Source of the DNA: Acanthochromis polyacanthus
Taxonomy: Eukaryota > Chordata > Actinopteri > Pomacentridae
NCBI RefSeq assembly: GCF_021347895.1
Contig: NC_067122.1
Span: forward strand, 37,294,215 to 37,358,214
DNA: 64,000 nt
Reading direction: 5' to 3'
Positions 36,056 to 47,466 of the stretch are shown here, one piece after another. Within the stretch, counting starts at the first letter, position 1. The number at the start of each line of letters is the position of its first letter. A program made the position numbers and the translations under genes. Below the pieces are notes generated by a model that was given only the letters and a program-made list of their open reading frames with translations, was not told the DNA's origin and searched no databases.

Positions 36056-36407
36056 CACTATCATTCAAAAGTTTGGGGTCACTTAGAAATGTTCTTGTTT
36101 TTGAAATAAAATCCTCCTTTTTTTCAATGAAGATAACATTAAATCATTCAGAAATACAGTCTAGACATTGTAAATGTGGTAAATGACTATTCTAATTGGA
36201 AACAGCTGGTTTTTAATGGAATATCTCCATAGGGGTACAGAGGAACATTTCCAGCAACCATCACTCCTGTGTTCTAATGCTACACTTAGCTAATGGTGTT
36301 GAAAGGCTCATTGATGATTAGAAAATCCTTGTGCAATTATGTTAGCAAATGAATAAAAGTGTGAGTTTTCATGGAAAACATGAAATTGCCTGGGTGACCC
36401 CAAACAA
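36056..36407. mobile_element. MITE family M1, copy E (right end incomplete)
   Basis: TA (36054-36055) precedes 'cactatcattcaaaagttt', and the family core is well preserved up to 'ctgggtgaccccaaac'. The last 15 or so bases of the right inverted repeat are replaced by unrelated sequence. Confidence 0.85.
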
Positions 36408-37082
36408 TGGTGGAGTAGATAGTGAGCATGTGCCAAATTTACCTTTTTCTCCTGTATAGAAAAATATGAGAAATGTTGGAATAATGTTGTACAGATCAGT
36501 TCAAGCCATTTTCTTTGCTTCCCCTTTATAGAGCCAGGGTTCTGTCGGAAAACTGGATTTTCTCTCAGCACACACACAGAACAGAAAACCAGCTGCTTCC
36601 AACTAAATTAGACAAAAAGTGCCATAAATCGCCGACTCTGCCTTTCGAGATCTCAAATCTACCACGAAGTTGCTAAATTCTCAGGTATTTGATGTAGTTT
36701 GCTTTCATTCTTTTCTTTATCCCTTCTGTCTTCCACACTGGTGTTCAAAGAAAGAATACCACCTTTAGAATTTCATATTTCTAACACTTTATTCACTGTT
36801 ACAGAATAAAAGGTGAGGCAAAGCCAGATAATATATGATAGGTGCCCTTGAAATACTTCACAATGAGCATTTGTAACATTTACACAACTGTTTTGATAAA
36901 CATGACATTTATGCCGGAGATTTTATCTGAAGCTGTTGAATTGTTTCAGTTTAACATTTTAAATGGAAAACCAATGGAAAATGAACCAGGTGCTGCTGTG
37001 ACATAAGAAAAGGATAAGTGCACCTCCTGCAGAGTGTGTTTATAAAGCTGAAATAAGCTGCTGATACAACGTTAAATCATGA
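36408..37082. other. Intronic stretch without recognised genes
   Basis: Unique AT-rich sequence. Nothing identifiable. Confidence 0.45.
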
Positions 37083-37089
37083 CATATGT

Positions 37090-37649
37090 CAACCCGGTCT
37101 CACGGGGATTCGTGAAACTGTCACGTAAGTTTTAGTTTCAGTTTCGTGCGCACCAACACGATTTCGTCATGTTTTTCGTGCCGCTCACCACGAAATGTTT
37201 TTCGCTGTGGTAATCACATCTGAAAGTGGTTTATACCGGCGGATTCATGACGATCTAAGCTGTCCATCGGCATATACTGCTTGTGTGATTGCGTTTGCGG
37301 CCGCCGGCCGCCGGACATTCTTGAAATTCCTATGCAAATTGGTAAGTGTACCACCGGCTTATGGTTAGGTTATGGCTAGGTTATGGTTAGGATTATGGTT
37401 AGGGTTATGTTTAGGGACGATGTCATGCAAAATATAGCGTTGGATTTGCCGCGGTTTTACTTTAAAAATATAATATACACATTCTTTTGAAATACGTTCT
37501 GAGTGGCACGAAAAGTCCGCCGTTTAAAATACATTGGTGTGCATTTCGTGGTGAGCGGCACGAAAAACATGACGAAATCGTGTTGGTGCGCACGAAACCG
37601 AAACAAAAATTTACGTGACAGTTTCACGAATCCTCGTGAGATCGGGCTG
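37090..37649. mobile_element. 560-bp DNA element with ~105-bp inverted ends and 7-bp target duplication
   Basis: The direct repeat catatgt (37083-37089 and 37650-37656) flanks the element. The ends are long inverted repeats: caacccggtctcacggggat and, read inward from the right, cagcccgatctcacgaggat. Both continue through 'gaaactgtcacgtaa' and 'ccaacacgatttcgtcatg' to 'gctcaccacgaaatg'. The centre holds a GC-rich 'gcggccgccggccgccgg' and a G-rich 'ggttagggttatg' block. No transposase is present. The superfamily was not assigned: the 7-bp duplication with long TIRs could fit hAT- or Mutator-type mobilisation. Confidence 0.85.
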
Positions 37650-37656
37650 CATATGT

Positions 37657-38850
37657 ATGTTAATTTAAGGGGTGATGTTTTTCTTTGAACACGAGTGTAC
37701 TTCTCCTCACTAATGTTGTCTTTCCATTGGTCCAGAACAAAGCACACTAAAGAACATGATTAGTTCTTTGGATGAAGTTTCAATTTGAAAAGCCATGGCA
37801 AATCAGTTGTATAACCAAAAGCTCCTCACTACAAAAGTATGAATGTTATTTTCAGTTACTTAAATGAGACATGAGTCTTCAGCAATGTTGCACTTCGAGC
37901 TAAATGTTAATAATAACTTGCTAAAATGCTGTGAATGATGCGTTTTTATGGCAATAGGTTGAGCACATAATAATCCTGACTGTATTTACCAACTTAATTT
38001 AGCTTATGCAAACATGTCCTAATTAGCACTAAATAAAGGCTGCATAGATTGTATTTATCATCTGTAAAACCTCAAATTACTTTGGACTATTTAAAGTTTA
38101 ACTTGATTGCACTCCAAACTAATACAGTCTTTTATCTCTTCAAACTGACTGCATCCTAAGAGCTCTTGGTATGCAATTCACAAATTTTTCGGAAAATGAA
38201 AACCCACTCACAGTTTAAGTGCTGGAATTTTTTTTGAACAAAGAGCCCTGCAGCAAGTTTTAGTTGAAAGGAGCTGTTAATCCCCAAGTTGCCTAGTTAG
38301 ATCAGGGATAAAATCAAGACACACTCGTCTTTAGAAAATATCTTCCCCTACAAAATATCAATAAACCATCTCATGGTTCAGCCACGGAGCAACAAGATAT
38401 AATCGGACGGCTGAGATTACTATCACACACACTCTCCCCTGTGGGTACAACATAATACAGAGAAGATAAAATTAATCTAAAACACATGAGAGGAGAGAGA
38501 TGGGGAAAGGAGAGGAGGGGACGGATTCTGGAGGAGAGAATAGATGGGAAATGAAGGAGATAGAGAGAGAGAGAGGAAAGAAAATGGGGTAGAAGAGGGG
38601 GAGATGGAAGACAGAAATGGGAGAAAAAGTGAAAGGAAAGCAATAGAGTGACTGTTAGGTGTGAGAAAAAAGAGAAGAGAAGAGAAGAGAAGAGAAGAGA
38701 GAAATGAAGCAGAGGAAAAAGAGGACTTCCCTTTTACACTCTTAATTGGTTTATGAGAAGCAGAAAATCCGCTCAGTCCCATGAAATGCTAGGGGCTGAT
38801 GACAACCTTGTACATCCAAAAAGTCACAGCTTTTTATCGATACCCATGTA

Positions 38851-38852
<2 letters not shown>
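37657..38852. other. Intronic stretch; purine-rich tract in second half
   Basis: Positions 38485-38730 are almost pure purine on the plus strand (GA-rich, including an (AGAAG)n run at about 38672-38702). This produces Ser/Leu/Phe-rich minus-strand frames with no meaning. The first half is unique sequence. Confidence 0.5.

Positions 38853-38947
<95 letters not shown>
38853..38947. repeat. (CA)47 microsatellite
   Basis: A perfect CA run of about 95 bp, the longest pure one in the window. Confidence 0.97.
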
Positions 38948-38949
<2 letters not shown>

Positions 38950-39874
38950 CCTAAGCATAGTACTACTGCTTCAAATCACAACTTGTTGCCTGACAGCAAA
39001 TGCAGCTTCATTAGGGGACAAGACAGTGAAAACCTGTGTACAAACACGTTCACAGAGCAAAATCGTGTAGCTCCTCACATATGTGAAGTGAAGATGTGCA
39101 TGTGCAAATACATACACACTCCCTCCCTCCTCCATGTATATGAAATATACATGGAGGAGCCGTCTGGTCCTCTAACTGCAGAGGGAACACTGCTTAGTTA
39201 GCACCCACTCACCCTAAACACATCCACGCTCGCTGAATCCCCAGGTCCACTATAAATCCTCCCTCGTCAGCACACTTTGCTTTGATCAGGTAAATAGGTC
39301 AGCTGAGGGTGTTTGTGTTCATGAATGAGAGTGTGCTCTCTGTGCCTTTGTTTGTACACAAAGCCAAAAAAAAAATTAGATATTTAAAGGATTGCAGACA
39401 CTGGCGGAGACTAATACTGTATATACTGCAGGATGCTGCATTAGAGCTGCAGCAGTGGTTCTCCTCCAGAAGGAAGGAGATTTGATTCCACTATCCTGTT
39501 GATCTCATGAGAAAGCTAGCATATTAGAGTGTGTTTCAGCAAAACATTAAATTAGGACTAATTATAAAGAAATTCTACTGTTATGTTCACAGCTTAAAAA
39601 CGAAGAATCTGCAGCTATGTTAGCAGCCAACATGTGGACATTTATCAGGTGTCATGTTTCATTTGTTCACCATCACAGTTTGGCTAATTAGCACTTAACA
39701 CATGTCATCAATTTTGCAGTTATTTGGTTACAAACCAAAGCGTTGCTATGTTAATGCTCAGGGGCATAGATTTTGTATGAACACAGAGCAGAATAAATAA
39801 ATTATTGGTCTGTCTTGCATCAACTTTGGTGGAAATATTTTTTGTAAATGAAGACAGAATTTCAGGCACAAACA
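38948..39874. other. Intronic stretch without recognised genes
   Basis: Unique sequence. A small palindrome 'tccatgtatatgaaatatacatgga' lies near 39131-39155. No gene seen. Confidence 0.4.
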
Positions 39875-39876
39875 TA

Positions 39877-40109
39877 CACTACCAGTCAAAAGTTTAGACA
39901 CACCTTCTCATTCAGTGTTTTTTTATTTATTTGGATTATTTTCTACATTGTAGATTAATGCTGAAGATTAAGACACTTTTTGTTGACAACGTAATTCCAC
40001 ATGTATTCTTTTATAGTTTTGATGTCTTCAGTATTAATCTACAATGTAGAAAATAATTCAATAAAAACCATTGAATGAGAAGGTGTGCACAAACTTTTCA
40101 CTAGTAATG
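39877..40109. mobile_element. Palindromic TA-flanked MITE (Tc1-type ends)
   Basis: The 233-bp element lies between TA dinucleotides (39875-39876 and 40110-40111). It folds back along most of its length: 'acaccttctcattcagtg' pairs with 'cattgaatgagaaggtgt', and 'ttttctacattgtagattaa' with 'ttaatctacaatgtagaaaa'. The left end 'cactaccagtcaaaagttt' and the right end 'aaacttttcactagtaatg' are decayed inverse copies. Confidence 0.85.
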
Positions 40110-40111
40110 TA

Positions 40112-42112
40112 TTTCCAGCAATTTTTCAAAATAAAAGTATTTTGTTTTTTTTACAGGTTTCGTTCTCTTTCAAGATTATTTTGGGGCATTTTACAGCCTT
40201 TATTTAGAAACAGTTATAAGGTGGAGAGGTGGAAGAGTGGCATGAAGCAAATCATGCCATTGATTGATCGCACTGCTGTGAGTCACCTGCTCAACCAGCT
40301 ACCAGGACACCATCTTAGAAGTTCTTATTGGAGGGGCATGTTCTAAATTTTGAGGGGGATGTATCCTTTGCAACCTTCCTGAACTCTGCACCAATGGTTG
40401 TGCGATCAATGTTTTAAGGGCACCATAAATATGTACACAGAATGACAACCACATCCTTACAATGGATGGGCCAACAGACTACAACAACATGCTGACAGAT
40501 TGGCTAAAAATAGTGACTCTAGTGTTAATTTTAAAATGACCCAGCAGATTTTTGGGGTTTGACATTTTTATTCCATGCACTGTCAAGAGTTGGTTGTCTC
40601 GTCACTGAGAAAAACCCGACAATATGCAAATATGAAAAGAATTTTTTGAGTAGCAGCATGCAGCACCTTCTCTGTCAGAGGCAGTGCTAATATTAGCATA
40701 CTATCCACAGGCATTGCTGCTTTTATACTACTTTCTTGTCCACAATAGATGCATAGTAGATCGTAACACTACTGCCAAACATGCACACTGCTGCCTTTGT
40801 AATGTAGTTGCTGCATGGCATCAAATTGTGGGCATGAGAATGAGTTTTCATGGATTCTTGTGGACTGGGAAGATGACGAAATTTACGTCACATCAACCCT
40901 CACATACTGGCGGGTGCAGAGAGTATAACACTGACCTTAGGCTGCTTCCTGTCTGAATTTAGCTGTGCTTGAGTAGAATTTGAAAGTGTTTCATCATCAA
41001 TTGACTCCTTTGTGTATTACCAAAGCAGGTGAAAGCAGAAACAAATGATCCAAGCAGTGTAATGTCTTGACCCCTGGGGAATGTAATTTACTCAGTGGTA
41101 GCTATTACAAATTGTAGTGGGCGTATAAGACTGCCGGCAGCTTGTGAAAAGTTCTGGTGCGTTGGAGAGAGTCGCAGCTTGCAGAATAGTAAAATGTAAA
41201 ATGTGCCAGTAGCGCCTAAAAGACAGTTTTGGCACATTTCAAATACGAGTGTATCGCTGTGTAATTGTGTGGAAAGATGTGGGATGAGACTTTTTAAGGA
41301 ACTAGTGTGCTTTTATATTTAAAAATCCATCAGTGAGTACAGGCTGTATTGTTATGGAAAATGTGAGAAAATCCCCACTGTGAAGCTAATGGAAAATGAT
41401 AGGGAGATAAATTTCGATTGCTGAAATGTCGACGGCAGAAGTCAATATATTATCAAGAAAAGAAGAGTGATGCAACCTAATAATGAAGTCGTCTAGAGAT
41501 AGAAGATGACTGTGATATTTGCACAGTGTTCCTTAGATTATCGCTGTCTGGTTCACGGCATTCATTTTTATTTCCCATTTCCTCTTTGCTGTATACCTTT
41601 CTTTTCCGTCGAATAGAAAGGTCGAGGAAGAGACACTTTAAGATCAAATCATTAAATTCTTTCTCCCTTTCCTCCCCTCTTCCTCCCCGTCTCATCTTGT
41701 TTTCCTCTCATTTTCTCTTTACTGGCCTTGGCTCTGTGTTGACATTATTGCCATCATTAATTGTAGCTTCGTCTGTGATTGTGTGTGTGGATTTGCGCTT
41801 GCGATTGTGTATCACTGTCCCTGCAGTCAGCTTGAATCACTGCAGGAAACCCAGTTACAGTAGCCAATTAGAGGCCACACACACAATCCAACGCCACATA
41901 CACACACATTCGTCGTCTAGTGGGCGCTGCAGCTAACGTCGGCCCAATATGTGACCGTCAAAGCAGCATTTTTCATTCAGAAATCTATTCTCACAGCATT
42001 TAAAGACAGACAAGTTTTTTTTTCTTTATAGTGTTTGTCTATTTATGTTGGTTTCTTTTTCCTTGGTTTTGCAGACAGTGAGAACCCAATTACCATCCAG
42101 GGGTCTCGATGC
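40112..42112. other. Intronic stretch without recognised genes
   Basis: No exon or named repeat was recognised. The 136-codon open frame at 41526-41936 lies on a pyrimidine-rich tract and has no domain. Confidence 0.4.
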
Positions 42113-42204
42113 TCCTTCCTTCCTTCCTTCCTTCCTTCCTTCCTTCCTTCCTTCCTTCCTTCCTTCCTTCCTTCCTTCCTTCCTTCCTTCCTTCCTTCCT
42201 TCCT
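42113..42204. repeat. (CCTT)23 tetranucleotide microsatellite
   Basis: A perfect CCTT array, 92 bp. The repeating Leu-Pro-Ser frame is an artefact. Confidence 0.97.
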
Positions 42205-43108
42205 ATCTCCTGCTGGTTGGCTAAGAGCTGACTGATCAAAGATGTCACGGTGGTCAAATTTCCTCACCTGAGGAAACGACATTTTGCTGAGTGAAGACGT
42301 CATTTAATTTAATTTAACATTTAAATACTCAACAGCAAGTCCTCAGCATTGATTATCTCTTTTAGACCTATTCAGTCCTGCTCATGTGGTTCATTTGTAG
42401 GAAACAGCAGAAAGCCACAAAGATGTAGGAGCTTCGTTTACTAGATGTGAGAACAAAAGCCGTTTTTTTTCTCATACTGCACAGTGAATGTACACTTCTG
42501 AGGTGACATCATTCACTCGAGACAAGGTGACATGAAACTGCTACCAATCCTTTTGCCACACAGCACCAGTTTGATCAGAAATCTTATTTGCTGAAAGGTA
42601 ATGAATTCCTCTGAGGTGTGATGCATCGCTAATTCATCATACATTTTTTTTTTGGAGGCAAACAGCACTTTTTGGTGGGAATTTCAGTGCTTCTGATGGT
42701 GTACAGAAAAGCTCTGTTTGTCCGAATCTAATTCTAGTTTTAGATGTGCTCGACTTTGAGTTTGTATTATAATTCTAGTGATATCCTTGAAAATGGTGTT
42801 TTTAAAAGTTACACCATTGCAAATATCATAAGAAGTCAGTTAATGAGTAAAAACATCACAGGTTTCTCAAACAATTCTGAAGTTTTGGGAAGTACAGACT
42901 CCTAAAACTGCACTGACCAACATTCTCTGTCTTACAGTCTGTAGTTGTGGTGAATCTGCAACTTGTTTAACATGAAAACAAAATGTAGCTGCTGGGTACA
43001 TTGCAAAATTGAGTTAACAATGGATCAAATGCAGAGTCCATAGAGTAAAGTCTGGCCACCAACACACAACTAACAGTGAATCCTGTTAGACAGCCACATA
43101 CAACTAGA
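42205..43108. other. Intronic stretch without recognised genes
   Basis: Unique AT-rich sequence. Nothing identifiable. Confidence 0.4.
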
Positions 43109-43509
43109 GTTACATTCAGGGACGGCTGGTATAAATGGGCTAACGGGGCTAAGCCCTCCCAGGCCAACACAAAAAAGATGAGAAAATTATTTTTTAAATA
43201 ACTTACAACAGATTGTTTTAAGTTTAGGTGAAAACAAAGGTAGCAACGGCACCAATCAGCCAAAAGAAAAACATATAATATCTCTAAATGGGCTTATTTT
43301 TTACAGCCCCAGCAGATACAGTCCGCTTTCATTCATTTCGTTCTTGTAAGTGATTGACAGGTGTCATGTCCCGCCCCTGTCATTTACTGATCATTTGGGC
43401 TAACTTCACTCAGCCCACAGGCCGCTGACTTTTGACCAATAACAGCGAGTTAACGCAGCGGTGCTGCCATTTGTGGCAGAGTTTGGAAGGAGGGAGAGAA
43501 AGTTAAGCT

Positions 43510-43659
43510 ATGGCGGGCGTTAGCATGAACGAGGTGGATTATTTTTTGCTTTCTTGGCCATTTTCCTCAATGTCTTTGGAGGAAAAGCTGGAAGTTAAGA
43601 GACTGGGATCACGTTGGCCAAACGATGTTCAAATAATGGGACAAACGACAAAATCGTAA
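43510..43659 (+). pseudogene. First-exon remnant of a hAT (TTF-type) transposase
   Basis: From ATG it reads MAGVSMNEVDYFLLSWPFSS then MSLEEKLEVKRLGSRWPND, and stops after 49 codons. The pattern F.S..LEEKLEVKRLG..RP.D resembles the N-terminus of hAT transposases with TTF zinc fingers (ZMYM1-like / DUF4371 proteins). A donor-like aaatc|gtaagt overlaps the stop at 43655-43660, so this was probably a first exon spliced to a body that has been deleted. It depends on the surrounding hAT ends for its interpretation. Confidence 0.6.
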
Positions 43660-43812
43660 GTTTTGCGTTTCTTGGTTTGACAGAACGGACTGGCTAACGG
43701 CAAGTATAGCTAAGAATTCACTTTTCTGTTTCCCATGCTTACTTTTTGGAGGAGATACTGCATGGACTCAACAAGGAATTGTGGATTTGTGGCTGTGTAA
43801 GCTGAGACAACC

Positions 43813-43935
<123 letters not shown>

Positions 43936-44082
43936 ACTAAAAAGTATAGTGTACCTGTAATTGATGTAACTGTGTGTATCATAGGTGATGTTGCTTTTGC
44001 AGCTGTGTTAACCATTTAATCCGTATTATGCATTTGTTAGCCCACCTAACAAATTTCACCACCAGCCACCACTGGTTACATC

Positions 44083-44730
44083 CCATAATGGCTGTTTTTC
44101 TGGCAAATTTTTATTGCCATTGAAAAAATGCATAAGAGAGTAATGTGTTTGTACATGTTTTCATAAAGTAAATTGGTTATGACTTCGGTTTAGCGCTGGA
44201 GTTCATTGAAGTTCTTGTCCTCACTCTTCAAGTCTGTAGGGATGAAACCTACTTTGAGGAGCTCAATCAGTTGAAGGTCACATTAAAAGCCTTATTATGT
44301 ACTTCTGTGTGGAAGTCTTACCTGCATTAGCAAATAATAAGATTGAGTGACTATTTGGCCCACAGCAAGAAAGGGTGAAAAAATAAATTAGCAAGACATT
44401 GTTCCTCCCCACAGTGCATAATTGCCACTGGTTAATGAATGAAATTACTGTGTGTGATGTAAAATAGGTTGCTAATAATAAACCGACAAAGAATTATCTC
44501 CTAGCTATGCAGCATTTTAGCATCGTAGTAGAACGTGGTAGAACGTGGTAGAACGTCGAACAGCTAAAGAACCTGCACCAGCTCCTTAAAGAGCCCAAAG
44601 ATAAGTTAAAAGTAGACTGAATATTGGACTTACATTGTCTAGATGGTTAAAAACACACCTTCAAAAGAATGCTAACGTTACTATACATGTCTGCCAGCAT
44701 AATTAGCACAACAAGTTCATGAGGTGGTAA
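44083..44730. other. Intronic stretch without recognised genes
   Basis: Unique sequence with a short triplet repeat of 'gtagaacgtg' at 44528-44556. No gene seen. Confidence 0.4.
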
Positions 44731-44732
44731 TA

Positions 44733-45283
44733 CACTGTCCGTCCAAAAAAAAGTGGCACCTTCCAATATTTAGTTGCCTTTAGCTTTGCCACATTCACTG
44801 AGGCATCATTTCGATAAGCTTCTGCAATGTCACAGTAGTTATTTCTATCCAGAGACACATTTATTTTTCACCAAGATCTTATATGGATGATGAGAGAGTC
44901 GGACGCTGCACAGTATTTTCCAGAACATCCCAAAGATTGTCAGTGGGGCTGAGGTCTGGACTCTGTGGAGGACATTCCGTGTGTGAAAATGATGCCTGAT
45001 GCTCCCTGAACCACTCTCTTCACATTGCACATGTGGAAAAGTTCTTACTTTGACTATTAAACATAGCCATGAGTTCTATTGTTGATTTCTTGTGATATGA
45101 TTTCACTAAATCACAAATTCTTCCAACCACATTTGTTCCTTGAAGATGATGGTTCACCACTATCCAGTCAGGTTTAAATAATGTGTTGGACAGTTCTTAA
45201 CCTGATTTTAGTAGTTTCAGACATCTGTTTGGTTGTTTTCTTTACTTGTTGCAGATCAATAATTTGACCCTTCTGAGACAGAT
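44733..45283 (-). pseudogene. Tc1-like transposon relic with transposase fragments
   Basis: TA (44731-44732) is followed by the terminus cactgtccgtccaaaaaaaa. On the minus strand the transposase N-terminus survives as SQKGQIIDLQQVKKTTKQ, SETTKIRLRTVQHII (45174-45284), a Tc1 helix-turn-helix. Decayed C-terminal sequence lies at about 44770-45010 (the plus-strand text 'acatcccaaagattgtcagt' is the complement of the usual NPIENLW-region codons). The centre, including most of the catalytic core, is deleted: N- and C-terminal parts join near 45010-45030. The right terminus is also gone, ending in a T-run at 45284-45300. Confidence 0.8.
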
Positions 45284-45537
45284 TTTTTTTTTTTTTTTTT
45301 GGATCGGCAGTACATGTCACTGTTGTGCTTACAGCTGACTCTGCTGCCTCCAAGTGGCCTAAAAAAGAGATTGTTACTGTTTTTAAGCACTGTCCTTTTA
45401 AGGCAAAATATAAACCTTTCTCCATGACAACATTACATTGCCGCTTTGTCACAAATTCCTTGTTGATGACAGCTTTTACAACCTCCTGAGCTGCAATGAT
45501 TCATCAGTGATGTTCAGAAAGTAGCTGCTCCTGATTT

Positions 45538-45812
45538 TCTGGACACCCTGGACAGGTCACCAGTCTATCACAGGGCGACACATAGAGTCACGCAATCACA
45601 CTCACATTCACACCAATGGACAATTTAGAGTTACCAGTTAACCTCAGCATGTTTTTTTTTTTTTTTTTGGGACTGTGGGAAGAAACTGGAGTATCCGGAG
45701 AAAACCCATACATGCACAGAGAGAACATGCAAACTTCATGCACTCAGGGCGTAAACCGAGGATCTTCTAGCTGCAAAGGAAAACTGCTAACCACCAAGCC
45801 ACTGTTCAGCAA
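45538..45812 (-). repeat. SINE-like repeat, family S1, copy 4
   Basis: It carries 'ggacaccctggacaggtcac', 'caccaatggacaatttagag', a T16 expansion inside 'catgtttttggactgtggga', and the head-side 'gatcttctagctgcaa'. The 3' end before 'ttctgga' is truncated. Confidence 0.78.
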
Positions 45813-46498
45813 CTCTTATGCTACTGCAAAAAGCATATATATATATTTTTTATTTTATTCATTCATTTTCAGGCGATTTCAATAACAATACAAGAACAAA
45901 CATTCCAATATGATAACATATGCATAGAATGCCTGAAAAAGGGAGTAGGTAGGAAGAAAACTTATAAGCATATATATGTAGATTTTAGACATTTTAAACA
46001 TTTTATCACAAAAATGTACACACAACATTAACTGTCATACCAAAACAATATCCGTAGTTTATTAACGATAATTGATAAAGAATATAGGTCAGTTGCTGCC
46101 CTGTACTCCCACCCTAACCACAGAAAGACACATCCACTGTCTGCATTTTCATGGAATGGAGTCCCCAATACCTCCTGCTGTCATTTGGAGCTTTGTTCTC
46201 ATGAAACTGCCATTCATGGCTCTGATTCTGGGTTCTGTCTGTAATGATCTGAAAAGTGCCACACATTGCTCTGTAGCTTTGTGCAGCTGAAACCTTCTTT
46301 CTGTCCTTGTACCTTTTTTATATGCAGAAGGAAGCTTTGCTAACCAAGTGGAAACTCAACTCCAAGAGCCCTGCTGCTTTAAAAAGTCCGATTTCAACTG
46401 TAGCTACATTTGTATGTTAAAGTACCTGGCGTGGAGTCACAAAAGCATCCCTCTGTGAGAGCCTGTGCCCTAAACCTCCTCTGTGTATCCGTGCACAT

Positions 46499-46750
46499 TC
46501 ATGCTATACCACAACAAAGTGTGACTAACCAAGTGAAAAGTTCCATTTGGGCTCCATCCAGAGCCTGTTCCCTGTAAAGAAGAGGAGCGTCTCGCAGATA
46601 CTTTAACCGCAGAGAGTTGTTCTCACCCAGTGTCTCCAGCCAAACCCCGCAGTCCTCTGCAGCACTGGGAGTGATCTGACTGGGTTTGAACACGGGGATG
46701 TTCACACAGATACTGAGGCCCGAGGCCAAACTGAGTGGGAGGCATCAAGA
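46499..46750 (-). CDS. Unassigned coding-like ORF / possible cryptic exon
   Basis: The minus strand is open for about 80 codons after a stop near 46750, with a normal-looking, non-repetitive composition: ASGLSICVNIPVFKPSQ, ITPSAAEDCGVWLETLGENN, SLRLKYLRDAPLLYREQALD. There is no usable ATG at the start. An acceptor-like cctcccactcag lies at about 46733-46744 and a donor-like CTGG|gtgagaac at about 46622-46630, which would make a short exon of about 110 nt. I do not recognise the protein. It may be an unannotated exon, a relic of a gene or retroelement, or chance. No other evidence supports expression. Confidence 0.25.
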
Positions 46751-47149
46751 GTCGCTTCCTCCTAACTGCACACAGAGGGCAACTTTGAAACACAAAACAT
46801 CTCCCCTTTACATCTTGCTCGCCTGTTCTGTATCCAGTTTTCTTCACAGCATCTCTTCCTGTCTCGCTCGCTTAATCTTCTACATCTATATCTCCCTTAT
46901 GTGCGTCGATACGGTCTTTCTTTAAATACTCCTCTCTCTAAACTGCTAAAGATACCTCCTCTCTGCAACCTGAAGGAGACGGAGACAAGTTTGAAATAGA
47001 AGACAAAGTTTCTCTGCAATCGTCTGTGATGCTCTTAACACCTCGCCTCATTTTTCCAATTCATAGATTCTGTAGGAAGGTCTGCACACTCTCTCTCTCT
47101 CACACACATACACATGCACGCACACACACACACGCTACATTTTTCATAG

Positions 47150-47320
47150 AACCCGGGGGCTCTAAGTAGAAGCTGAAATTTATGTTCATATGATGAAGCA
47201 TTCTTGGGAGACACATTATGTTGGGCCTTGTATAATCGTCAGCTGTTCTTCTAAAAGCTTCACATTGCGTCTGCGTCAAGTTCAGTCTTTCATCTTCCAT
47301 TAACCTGCATCTCATATCTA
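47150..47320. promoter_or_regulatory. Candidate conserved non-coding element
   Basis: Low-repeat, mixed-composition sequence with motifs such as 'gaaatttatgttcatatg', 'catatgatgaagc' and 'tgtataatcgtcagctg' (an E-box CAGCTG) inside AT-rich intron. Proposed from composition only. Confidence 0.25.
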
Positions 47321-47466
47321 AATCACATCTTTGTATAATTCAGGTTAAATACATTAAAAATATCTCTCCCAGCATTAATTAAATACTTAAAACATGTCTC
47401 TGTTTATAAAAAGTGCATGCTTAGAAGATTTTTTTTTCTCTGGAAATAAGCCTCTCAAGCTATTAA

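Larger units (their letters stand above)
45813..47466. other. Intronic stretch with one coding-like ORF and one candidate CNE
   Basis: Apart from the ORF at 46499-46750 and the candidate regulatory block at 47150-47320, only short CT and CA runs (47090-47135) were seen. Confidence 0.4.

Noticed and set aside
38371..38782. Ser/Leu/Phe-rich minus-strand frames of 90-101 codons
   Set aside because: They lie on a pure purine/pyrimidine-biased tract where stop codons are rare on one strand. The composition is low-complexity.
40071..40346. 91-codon plus-strand frame as an exon
   Set aside because: It begins inside the palindromic MITE and runs into unique sequence. No family resemblance was found.
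42113..42204. CRISPR-like array
   Set aside because: The repeats are contiguous tetranucleotides without unique spacers, and the DNA is vertebrate. No CRISPR array exists in the window.
42035..42303. Leu-Pro-Ser and Lys-Glu-Gly-Arg repeat 'proteins'
   Set aside because: They are simple products of the (CCTT)23 tetranucleotide array.
45174..45452. Independent 92-codon minus-strand gene
   Set aside because: Its C-terminal half is the Tc1 helix-turn-helix of the relic at 44733-45283. The N-terminal half is unrelated sequence read through a T-run.
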